From assembly GCA_024644425.1 (NCBI GenBank), contig JAHELA010000059.1:1-9073 (forward strand): DNA of 9,073 bases. The letters run 5' to 3'. The DNA is from Nitrosomonadaceae bacterium (GTDB taxonomy: Bacteria; Pseudomonadota; Gammaproteobacteria; Burkholderiales; Nitrosomonadaceae). Each line of letters starts with the position of its first letter. Positions within the stretch are counted from its first letter, which is position 1. Below are positions 1 to 5,573 of this stretch, one piece after another. The position numbers were made by a program, and so were the translations under genes. A model generated the notes under the pieces. The model had not been told where the DNA came from. It was given only the letters and a program-made list of their open reading frames with translations, and did not search any database.

Positions 1-2
1 AA

Positions 3-125
3 ATCGAGCAAGTATTCAAGAATGTCAGGTTTCAGGTCGTCAAAGACACGGGCAAGAAACAAATACCTTGGGAGTCGTCTTCCCTAATTGGGGATTTTTA
101 TTTTCTGATACACCTAAAGTGGTAA
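3..125 (+). CDS. Caspase-family (peptidase C14) protein, C-terminal fragment
   Basis: This is an open frame entering from the left edge and ending at TAA 123-125; only the last 40 codons are visible. The translation includes IPWESSSLIGDFYF, preceded by a FKNVRFQVVKDTGKKQ stretch. The pattern 'V...V...TGGKQ.PWE.SSL.GDFYF' is, from knowledge of the family, a recurrent C-terminal end of the bacterial caspase (metacaspase-like, PF00656) domain. The catalytic His/Cys dyad would lie off the window, so activity cannot be judged. A short tail (LIHLKW) follows the domain end. The stop lies inside the 3' end of the convergent lipoprotein gene, giving a 28-bp tail-to-tail overlap. The family call rests only on this terminal signature, and the role (proteolysis, stress or signalling) is unknown. 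Confidence 0.72.
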   Translation: MEQVFKNVRFQVVKDTGKKQIPWESSSLIGDFYFLIHLKW

Positions 126-394
126 TCTTTGCTTGTATTTACTTTAAGCTTGAATATTTGTTTTGCATGAATTATTTGTTTTGCATGGCGATTTGATTTT
201 GCACATTGTGCTTCAGCCAGAATTTTTGCTTCTTCTTCATTGTAGTCAGAGGAATCGACAATCACAGATCCTGGTTTATCATTAGTCACTCTATCATCGG
301 TTACTTTATCATTGATCTCGTGCACACATCCCATTAATAATGATATTACAAGTGCAGTCGTTAACTTTACATATACTTTATTTGGTTTCGTCAT
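98..394 (-). CDS. Small predicted lipoprotein, hypothetical
   Basis: 98 residues. A basic N-terminus is followed by a hydrophobic stretch (about residues 11-22) and a lipobox LLMGC with lipidated Cys23. Val at +2 predicts sorting to the outer membrane. Residues 28-40 are Asp/Lys/Thr-rich and probably a flexible linker. The C-terminal part begins YNEEEAKILAEAQCAK and ends YHFRC; Cys64 and Cys95 could form a disulfide. This layout resembles small proteobacterial lipoproteins with an 'A..HC...' helix and a terminal 'Y.F.C', but I assign no function. Residues 70-81 are a six-residue tandem repeat, HAKQII/HAKQIF, encoded by an 18-bp DNA duplication. The Shine-Dalgarno signal is weak (only AAGA shortly before the ATG). 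The gene is convergent with, and overlaps, the caspase-family gene. Confidence 0.7.
   Translation of the reverse strand: MTKPNKVYVKLTTALVISLLMGCVHEINDKVTDDRVTNDKPGSVIVDSSDYNEEEAKILAEAQCAKSNRHAKQIIHAKQIFKLKVNTSKDYHFRCIRK
152..187. repeat. In-frame 18-bp tandem duplication
   Basis: Two adjacent 18-bp units, 152-169 and 170-187, share 16 of 18 bases, including the identical 15-mer TATTTGTTTTGCATG at 155-169 and 173-187. Because the period is six codons, the minus-strand lipoprotein keeps its frame and gains a repeated HAKQI(I/F) block. Confidence 0.85.
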
Positions 395-678
395 GTGTTC
401 TTATGATACCTTTTAATTAACTTGTTAAGTTTTTGAATTTTAATTTATCTTCGTGTATAAGGTGGTCTTAATTTATATAAATATTTGTCGAATGTTAAAT
501 CCTATCTTGCCCATATAGAATAAGAGATAAAAGTAATTTATAAGTGATTACATGCTATATAGATGTATTAGTTATTTATTTTCTCTGGAAGGCTCAATTT
601 AAGACACTTGTTTATTATAGCTACTCTAAAGTTATAGGTGAATATTCCGATAATTGTATTTGGAATCCTTGTATTTAC

Positions 679-1686
679 ATGGATTATAAGATATTGAATA
701 CTAAAATAAATTTCGAAAATTCAGGTATAAACTATGCTTTGAATGCTCATGATTTTGTCGTTATTGAAAAATCAAGACTATTTCGCGACATAAGCTTAGA
801 GTCTATTGAGTATCTCCTAAATATATGCCAAGTGATTGAATTTACCCCTGGTAAGGAAGTACTGGCGCCAAATAAATTTAATAGCTGTATTTATGTCGTA
901 TTAACGGGACGTCTAGGTGTGCATTTAGGTGATCCAGGCTTCTCACCACATATTGTTTTTTCAGCCGGTGATTGTGTCGGTGAAATGTCTATTCTAGATG
1001 GTAAACCAGTATCTGCATATGTTATAGCAAAAGAACATTCTAGGTTACTGATGATTCATCAAGAAGCTCTATGGGCACTTATCAATGTATCACATGGAGT
1101 TGCCCGGAATATACTTTATATCCTTGCTGGTCGGATGCGTTATAACAATGAGGCGTTAGTAACTAGTGTTAAAATGCAACAAGAAACTGAGCGTGTAGCT
1201 ATGACAGATGGGCTTACAGGTTTGCATAATAGACATTGGCTTTCAGACGCATTCAAGCGCCAAATGCATCGCTGTGAACTTGACAATCTTCCGTGTACGG
1301 TAATCATGTTGGATATTGATCACTTCAAACAAGTAAACGATCGGTACGGTCACATTGCGGGTGATCGTATACTTTGTTCTGTAGCGAAGGTACTAATTAA
1401 CACGATGCGCCCAGCTGATCTCATTTCTCGATACGGTGGAGAGGAGTTTGCACTGTGTTTGCCTGAAACATCAACAAAAGATACTAGGCTCATCGCAGAA
1501 CGACTACGAGCGTCGATTGCTAGTACAACAACTTCTTTTGAGGAAGGAAAACAATTACCACCAGTTACTGTTTCTATAGGTATTGCACAGATGCAGCCTG
1601 GACAGACATTGGATTCACTCATTTCAGCTGCTGATAACGCACTTTATCGTGCAAAGGCACAAGGTCGTAACTGTATCTCCGAATAG
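679..1686 (+). CDS. Diguanylate cyclase with N-terminal cNMP-binding-like domain
   Basis: 335 residues from this ATG. Residues about 33-150 form a cyclic-nucleotide-binding (CAP_ED) beta-roll with a phosphate-cassette-like GDCVGEMSILDGKPVSAYVI. Glu102 is kept, but the position of the conserved Arg (CRP Arg82) is Val111, so canonical cAMP binding is doubtful. A helical linker (about 150-173) leads to a GGDEF domain that opens with TDGLTGLHNR (176-185). It has metal/nucleotide residues LDIDHFKQVNDRYGH from Leu211, the active site GGEEF (253-257), and an inhibitory I-site RPAD (244-247) exactly five residues before it. It should therefore convert two GTP to c-di-GMP with product inhibition. No membrane span is seen, so it is probably cytosolic. 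The frame stays open back to a GTG at 544, directly after a stop, but neither start has a good ribosome site. I prefer 679 because 544-678 reads as Tyr/Ile/Cys/Trp-rich, non-domain protein. It looks monocistronic. Confidence 0.9.
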   Translation: MDYKILNTKINFENSGINYALNAHDFVVIEKSRLFRDISLESIEYLLNICQVIEFTPGKEVLAPNKFNSCIYVVLTGRLGVHLGDPGFSPHIVFSAGDCVGEMSILDGKPVSAYVIAKEHSRLLMIHQEALWALINVSHGVARNILYILAGRMRYNNEALVTSVKMQQETERVAMTDGLTGLHNRHWLSDAFKRQMHRCELDNLPCTVIMLDIDHFKQVNDRYGHIAGDRILCSVAKVLINTMRPADLISRYGGEEFALCLPETSTKDTRLIAERLRASIASTTTSFEEGKQLPPVTVSIGIAQMQPGQTLDSLISAADNALYRAKAQGRNCISE

Positions 1687-1693
1687 TATTTGA

Positions 1694-1709
1694 TACAATT
1701 TTTATTGTA
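1694..1709 (+). terminator. Weak AT-only hairpin after the diguanylate cyclase
   Basis: TACAAT (1694-1699) pairs with ATTGTA (1704-1709) around a TTTT loop, 8 bases after the cyclase stop. The stem is only six A/T-rich pairs and no T-tract follows, so termination by this element is speculative. Confidence 0.2.
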
Positions 1710-1807
1710 AGATACGTATAAGTTTTACTTACACTTAAACTTACCTTGAACAAACGTTGTATTATTCTCCAAAGTTAACTCCTCTAGTCAATGCTTAGTA
1801 CAAGTCT

Positions 1808-1812
1808 AAGGG
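1808..1812 (+). promoter_or_regulatory. Ribosome binding site deciding a TTG start
   Basis: AAGGG lies six bases before the TTG at 1819. It supports translation of the hydrolase from TTG. The ATG at 1791 opens a different, non-homologous frame. Confidence 0.6.
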
Positions 1813-1818
1813 TTAGAA

Positions 1819-2466
1819 TTGTCTGTAGAAAAAATAACAAAAGAAACAGTTGTACTCGTGCATGGATTATGGATGCATGGTTGGGTCATGACATTGTTAG
1901 CATTGCGACTAAAACGTTGTGGTTTTCATACTGTTACTTTTTCTTATCCTTCTATGAAGAATTCTTTATCACAGAACGCACGCCTTCTTTCTAATTTTGT
2001 GGCAGATATAACCGCATCACAATTACACTTTATCGGCCATAGTCTAGGTGGAGTATTAGTAATGCAGATGCTGTCAGAATTTCCTGTTAAACGGACTGGA
2101 CGCGTTATATTGGCAGGAAGTCCTTGTAATATGTGTTATGCGGCGGACAAGTTAGCTAGATCAAAATTAACACGACATATATTAGGTCGCAGCATTCTAC
2201 AATTATTAGAGCAGAAAACACCAGAATGTCCTGGTTGGTGCGAGGTAGGAACAATTGCTGGTTGCAAAAGTTTCGGTGTTGGTAGACTATTAAGTGGCCT
2301 ACCAAATCCAAATGATGGCGTAATTGCAGTCGAGGAAACAAAGATGTTAGGGACATGTGACCAGATTGTTCTCAATGTGAGCCATACTGGAATGCTTGTT
2401 TCCGCTAGAGTTGCATATCAAGTATGTATGTTTTTAAAACATGGGAAATTTTCTTATAACTCATAA
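1819..2466 (+). CDS. Alpha/beta hydrolase, lipase-like
   Basis: 215 residues. Strand beta-3 and the oxyanion region appear as VVLVHGLWMHG near the N-terminus. The nucleophile elbow GHSLGG (73-78) holds Ser75, Asp166 lies in PNDGVIAVEET, and His189 lies in SHTGML, so a complete Ser-Asp-His triad is visible. The layout resembles short bacterial triacylglycerol lipases/PGAP1-like acyl hydrolases (COG1075 type), acting on an ester bond; the substrate is unknown. No signal peptide or membrane span is evident, which suggests a cytosolic enzyme. The start is TTG, chosen for the AAGGG six bases upstream and because the domain begins within ten residues. The following lipoprotein peptidase gene begins 10 bp after its stop, so the two probably share a transcript. 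Confidence 0.88.
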   Translation: MSVEKITKETVVLVHGLWMHGWVMTLLALRLKRCGFHTVTFSYPSMKNSLSQNARLLSNFVADITASQLHFIGHSLGGVLVMQMLSEFPVKRTGRVILAGSPCNMCYAADKLARSKLTRHILGRSILQLLEQKTPECPGWCEVGTIAGCKSFGVGRLLSGLPNPNDGVIAVEETKMLGTCDQIVLNVSHTGMLVSARVAYQVCMFLKHGKFSYNS

Positions 2467-2476
2467 TGGCACAATT

Positions 2477-3577
2477 ATGAAGATCTTACGCACACTTTCA
2501 TTTTTCATTGTTATAAGTCTTGTTTTTTGGCTTGATGGCTGCGCTAATCTTCCTTATTACGCACAGGCTGTAGATGGTCAGCTTGATATCTTGCGCCGAG
2601 CACAGCCGATTAGTACTATTGTTGCAGACCCAAATGCAGATGAGAAATTAAAGCGTGTTCTGTCCAAAGTGGTTTTATTGCGTAAGTTTGCTAGTCATAA
2701 TCTGAAACTTCCTGATAACGATAGTTATACAAGTTATGCTGATTTAAAGCGTCCCTATGTTGTTTGGAACGTGTACGCTACACCTGAATTTTCTACCAAA
2801 CTAAAAAAGTGGTGCTTTGTTGGAGCAGGATGTGTAGATTATCGTGGTTTCTTTTCTAAAGAGGACGCACAAAATTTTGCGCAAGAGTTAAAAAGTAAAG
2901 GTTATGATGTTCATGTAAGTGGTATTCGTGCCTATTCTACTCTAGGCTGGTTTGATGATCCTGTGCTAAATACATTTCTTGGCTATTCAGAAATAGAGCT
3001 TGCTGGTTTAATATTTCATGAGCTTGCACATCAGGTAGTTTATGTGAAAGATGACAGTGTTTTTAATGAATCATTTGCTACTATGGTTGAACAGGAGGGG
3101 ATAAACCGTTGGTTAGAAAATAATGGTACAAGCGAACAACAGTATGATTTCTTTGCAAAACAGAATAGAGAAGATGTTTTTATCAAGCTCGTATTAAATT
3201 ATCGTAAACGTTTAAAGGAATTATTTTCTTCTAACGCAAGTGATTCTAAGAAACGCATGTCAAAATTACATATATTTTCTGAGATGCGTAAAGACTTTGC
3301 TCGGCTAAAAGCAGCTGATATTGGTTTTAGCAACTATAATAAATGGTTCTCACTAGAGTTAAACAATGCGCTGCTAGCTACAATTTCAACCTATACTCAA
3401 CATGTTCCGGCATTTCACGCATTACTTATGCAACAAGGTGGAGATTTGCAAAGTTTCTTTGATGTTGTTAAGGAAATAAGCAAGTTGACTGAGAACGAGC
3501 GAAATTCAACATTAAAAGCCTATGGAGATCCGCCTTGGGGTGTCGCAAATAATATAATACTAGCCAAGCCCATTTAA
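2477..3577 (+). CDS. Predicted lipoprotein aminopeptidase (COG4324 / PF10023 type)
   Basis: 366 residues. The N-terminus is a signal peptide with a hydrophobic core (residues 7-18) and a lipobox-like LDGC with Cys22. Asp at -2 is unusual, while Ala at +2 predicts the outer membrane. The zinc site HELAH is at 181-185 inside AGLIFHELAHQVVYV, and Glu198 in FNESFA is the likely third ligand. The downstream all-helical part is charged. The sequence style (early LPYYAQAVDGQLDIL, then GWFDDPVLNTF before HELAH) matches the uncharacterised 'predicted aminopeptidase' family COG4324, whose members are of similar length. The frame is also open from an ATG at 2441 within the hydrolase gene, but starting at 2477 puts the signal peptide at the terminus. 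The 10-bp spacing to the hydrolase suggests a two-gene operon. True substrates are not established. Confidence 0.88.
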   Translation: MKILRTLSFFIVISLVFWLDGCANLPYYAQAVDGQLDILRRAQPISTIVADPNADEKLKRVLSKVVLLRKFASHNLKLPDNDSYTSYADLKRPYVVWNVYATPEFSTKLKKWCFVGAGCVDYRGFFSKEDAQNFAQELKSKGYDVHVSGIRAYSTLGWFDDPVLNTFLGYSEIELAGLIFHELAHQVVYVKDDSVFNESFATMVEQEGINRWLENNGTSEQQYDFFAKQNREDVFIKLVLNYRKRLKELFSSNASDSKKRMSKLHIFSEMRKDFARLKAADIGFSNYNKWFSLELNNALLATISTYTQHVPAFHALLMQQGGDLQSFFDVVKEISKLTENERNSTLKAYGDPPWGVANNIILAKPI

Positions 3578-3600
3578 TTATAGTTTGTATCGTCTGGAGT

Positions 3601-3619
3601 GGTTCCACTATGTGGAATC
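3601..3619 (+). terminator. Short hairpin after the peptidase gene
   Basis: GGTTCCAC and GTGGAATC pair (eight pairs including one G-U) around a TAT loop, starting 23 bases after the peptidase stop. It sits in the convergent gap before the methyltransferase. There is no immediate T-tract on either strand, so it is at best a weak or factor-assisted terminator. Confidence 0.3.
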
Positions 3620-3705
3620 TGCTCATGGTATTATTCTTAATAAACATCAGTTATTGTGTAGCATGGTTATCTTTTAGTTATATTTATGTAATTTTATTTG
3701 TAGTT

Positions 3706-4395
3706 CTATTCTGTTTTTCTGCGCGCTACTATAACACCATCCCTTGTCGGGTTAATAAAAGCGTCGAACTCAGGATCATTAAAAATTAACTTGTTATGCT
3801 CCATAATTGCTTCTGTCCATCCGTTGGCAATATCAACAAAATTTTCCATTACTACTCGCCCATGCCAAAGCACATTATCTGCAATGTATAGACCACCTGG
3901 GCTAATTCTATTTCTTGCAAGCTTCCATACCTCAGGATATTGACCCTTATCGACATCATTGTAGCAAATATCAAATAGCCCTTCTGTTTTAGAAAAAATT
4001 TCTTGTGAAAGTCCAACATGAAAACTTATTCTACTTCCTAAGTTTGCCGAATTAAGATATTTCTCTGCGTTTTCTTTGTTGAGAGGATTGCCGTCGCTAC
4101 ATATAACATTTCCTTCTTGGCCTACTGCTTTTGCAAACCAGTAAGCCGAATATCCATATCCACTTCCAAACTCAAATACTCTTCTAGCATTAGTAGTTTT
4201 TGCAAGTGTCTCAAGAAAAGTTCCCACTAGACGGCCAACAATTGGAAAATTATTTTTCTTAGCCACAGTTTCCATCTCGGTAAGAATAGGATGATCTGTC
4301 TGACTAACTAATACACGCATGTAATTTTCAATAGCAGGATGAACAGGAATTAAAATATTTGGGTTTGATGTAGTCGGAGAATGCAATTTATCCAC
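3706..4395 (-). CDS. SAM-dependent O-methyltransferase (cation-dependent, COG4122 type)
   Basis: 229 residues, a usual length for this family. SAM motif I is FEFGSGYGYSAYWFA (74-88), and the ribose-contact acidic residue is probably Asp101 in CSDGNPLN. The divalent-cation site of catechol/caffeoyl-CoA-type O-methyltransferases is visible as Asp147 in YNDVDKGQY and Asp173-Asn174 in YIADNVLWHGRVV. It should transfer a methyl group from SAM to a hydroxyl of a small, probably catechol-like, acceptor in the cytosol; the acceptor cannot be told from sequence. The start is GTG, with a strong AAGGAG six bases upstream. The gene stands alone: it converges on the peptidase gene and faces a long AT-rich gap, so context gives no pathway. 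Confidence 0.9.
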   Translation of the reverse strand: MDKLHSPTTSNPNILIPVHPAIENYMRVLVSQTDHPILTEMETVAKKNNFPIVGRLVGTFLETLAKTTNARRVFEFGSGYGYSAYWFAKAVGQEGNVICSDGNPLNKENAEKYLNSANLGSRISFHVGLSQEIFSKTEGLFDICYNDVDKGQYPEVWKLARNRISPGGLYIADNVLWHGRVVMENFVDIANGWTEAIMEHNKLIFNDPEFDAFINPTRDGVIVARRKTE

Positions 4396-4792
4396 GTTTT
4401 GCTCCTTAAAGGAATTAAATAATTTTTATTTATCACTAAACATGAACTTACGCTTAGGGGAATGATGAGTCAATATCACTATAAATTTGACCAGAATTAT
4501 AAATGAAAAGATTGATGCTATAACCGGCATGAAATGCATCTACTAATGTAACTAAATATCAGTAATTAAATAATCTTCTAATTTTAATTATGTGACATTA
4601 TTCACAGAGTATTACTTGAATATCTATTACGCTGCTTTTGTAAATAGGTTCTTCCATGAAATTTAAAATAAATTTGAAGCAATTACCTTAGATTGATAAT
4701 TACACATAAATACTATTGTTATTTAATGGTTATTTAGTGTTCTATAAATTTAGAATTGAAAAAGGTAATCGCTTTTATGGGAAAATAAAATA
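4396..4792. other. AT-rich divergent intergenic region
   Basis: 397 bp separate the methyltransferase from the small membrane-protein gene, which diverge, so promoters for both must lie here. I see no convincing -35/-10 pair because the A/T content produces many partial matches. It contains no tRNA-like fold or recognisable pseudogene. The one structured element is an imperfect inverted repeat: 4677-4690 (AAGCAATTACCTTA) against 4761-4774 (AAAGGTAATCGCTT), 12 of 14 matching, with a 70-base spacer just ahead of the small gene. Confidence 0.5.
4402..4407 (-). promoter_or_regulatory. Strong Shine-Dalgarno for a GTG start
   Basis: AAGGAG on the minus strand lies six bases before the GTG at 4395-4393. 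This is the best ribosome site in the window and fixes the methyltransferase start at GTG. Confidence 0.75.
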
Positions 4793-4990
4793 ATGAAGCA
4801 TATAATTCAAGAAGTATTATTAGTATTGATTATTACTATTATTAGTATTGTAGCTGCACTCTTTATAGCACATAGTGTTCGATCCGAAGCGTTGCATAAT
4901 AAAGATACATGGAATCATTCCTCAGAAAGTATCCCCAGAATACATAAATCTGACAATGCAGGTGTTGCAGATATTAGAATTAAGAAATGA
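4793..4990 (+). CDS. Small single-span membrane protein, hypothetical
   Basis: 65 residues. A short N-terminus (MKHIIQ) is followed by one strongly hydrophobic helix (about residues 7-27, Ile/Leu/Val-rich), then a polar, Ser/His/Lys-containing tail of about 37 residues ending RIKK. I recognise no family. The Leu/Val/Ile-rich stretch after a short charged start could be an uncleaved signal anchor. A GGGA lies ten bases before the ATG, a mediocre ribosome site. Within the helix, the DNA has a 14-bp direct repeat (4815-4828 and 4837-4850) with a 22-bp period, out of phase with codons. This AT-rich reading could be chance, but the orderly membrane-anchor layout and non-overlapping position favour a real gene. 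Confidence 0.45.
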   Translation: MKHIIQEVLLVLIITIISIVAALFIAHSVRSEALHNKDTWNHSSESIPRIHKSDNAGVADIRIKK

Positions 4991-5027
4991 TTATAGAAAC
5001 AAAATGCCTAAATATATTTCTATACAG

Positions 5028-5062
5028 AAGCGGTAAGTCTTACTAAATAAGAAATACTGCTT
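5028..5062. terminator. Long hairpin between convergent genes, possible bidirectional transcript end
   Basis: AAGCGGTA (5028-5035) pairs with TACTGCTT (5055-5062), including one G-U. After a two-by-two internal loop, TCTTA (5038-5042) pairs with TAAGA (5048-5052), closed by a CTAAA loop. In total 13 pairs form, starting 37 bases after the small-gene stop and facing the convergent lipoprotein gene. No classical T-run follows on either strand, so it may be a bidirectional or RNA 3'-end structure; this is inference. Confidence 0.4.
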
Positions 5063-5132
5063 GAATAAAATAAATTTATTCGTTAGCAATAATAATATTT
5101 TATAAAAAAATCATTAAAGTTAACACTTAAGC

Positions 5133-5468
5133 TTAATACTGTTTTTGAATAAGAGTGTATGGGGAATTTTTCTGGTCACGTTGTAGAATTTTTCCGGGAC
5201 CGTATTCAATTACGCTATCATTCTTTAGTATTACAGAATAATCTGTTCGATTCCAGGACACACCACTGAACACAGACCAGCCGCTGATTAGGAGGTTAGT
5301 GTAAAGCAGGGCTTCATACTCGCCATTTCGATGGAAGCCGTTAGGGCTGCCAACCGTACTTACAACTTCTGATTTTGTCATTCCTTCACGGAGGTTGTTC
5401 ATCTTTCCAACCGTGGCACATGAGGTTAGTAACAATGAAGTTATTAAGGCAAGGGTTATAGATTTCAT
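5133..5468 (-). CDS. BamE/SmpA-OmlA-like small lipoprotein
   Basis: 111 residues. A signal peptide (residues 1-16) ends in the lipobox LLTSC with Cys17; Ala at +2 predicts the outer membrane. The mature part has LREGMTKSEVVSTVGSP (26-42), the helix-loop signature of SmpA/OmlA (BamE-like) domains, followed by strands LLYTN and DYSVILKNDSVIEYG. It is close to the length of BamE but lacks its other specific features, so I call the fold and not the gene. Such domains act in the periplasm, either in outer-membrane protein assembly or as stand-alone lipoproteins. A GGAG (5477-5480) eight bases before the ATG supports the start. It lies 94 bp downstream of the metal pump gene on the same strand, so read-through is possible but a shared role is not shown. 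Confidence 0.78.
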   Translation of the reverse strand: MKSITLALITSLLLTSCATVGKMNNLREGMTKSEVVSTVGSPNGFHRNGEYEALLYTNLLISGWSVFSGVSWNRTDYSVILKNDSVIEYGPGKILQRDQKNSPYTLIQKQY

Positions 5469-5551
5469 AAATTATACTCCATGAGGAAAGAGCTAAACTT
5501 AGATATAATATAACTAACGTCTATCAATATTTCTATCCAATTTTAAATAGT

Positions 5552-5573
5552 AAAATATTAATTTAAATATTTT
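5552..5573. terminator. A/T-only hairpin at the end of the metal pump gene
   Basis: AAAATATT (5552-5559) and AATATTTT (5566-5573) are a perfect 8-bp inverted repeat around AATTTA, overlapping the pump stop codon. With no G/C pairs and no run of T after it on the minus strand, it would be a weak terminator at best, and may be chance in A/T-rich DNA. Confidence 0.2.

Noticed and set aside
417..433. Small hairpin AACTT-GTT-AAGTT followed by T residues upstream of the first lipoprotein gene.
   Set aside because: It has five pairs with a single G-C pair per arm. On the plus strand it follows no gene directly (the caspase-family stop is about 290 bp upstream), so a terminator call is unsupported.
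3..1686. A nucleotide-signalling defence module (caspase effector plus cyclic-nucleotide cyclase).
   Set aside because: The cyclase is an ordinary GGEEF protein with an I-site, not a CD-NTase or Cas10 relative. The caspase gene ends before a convergent lipoprotein, so the two are not in one operon, and no defence partner is in view.
1791..1994. ATG-initiated 67-codon frame overlapping the hydrolase start.
   Set aside because: It lies in another frame from the hydrolase, which has a full catalytic triad and its own ribosome site; the overlapping peptide has no domain character.
3610..3789. A 59-codon plus-strand frame (ATG at 3610) encoding a hydrophobic peptide, with GGAG ten bases upstream.
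   Set aside because: T-rich DNA gives hydrophobic frames by chance. Its second half is antisense to the well-supported methyltransferase, and the residues resemble no known small protein.
5500..5527. Possible promoter for the BamE-like gene (TTGATA and TATCTA on the minus strand, 16-bp spacing).
   Set aside because: The -10 box matches only three of six consensus bases. The better -10 (TATTAT, 5505-5510) is only 11 bases from the -35, so in A/T-rich DNA this is not reliable.
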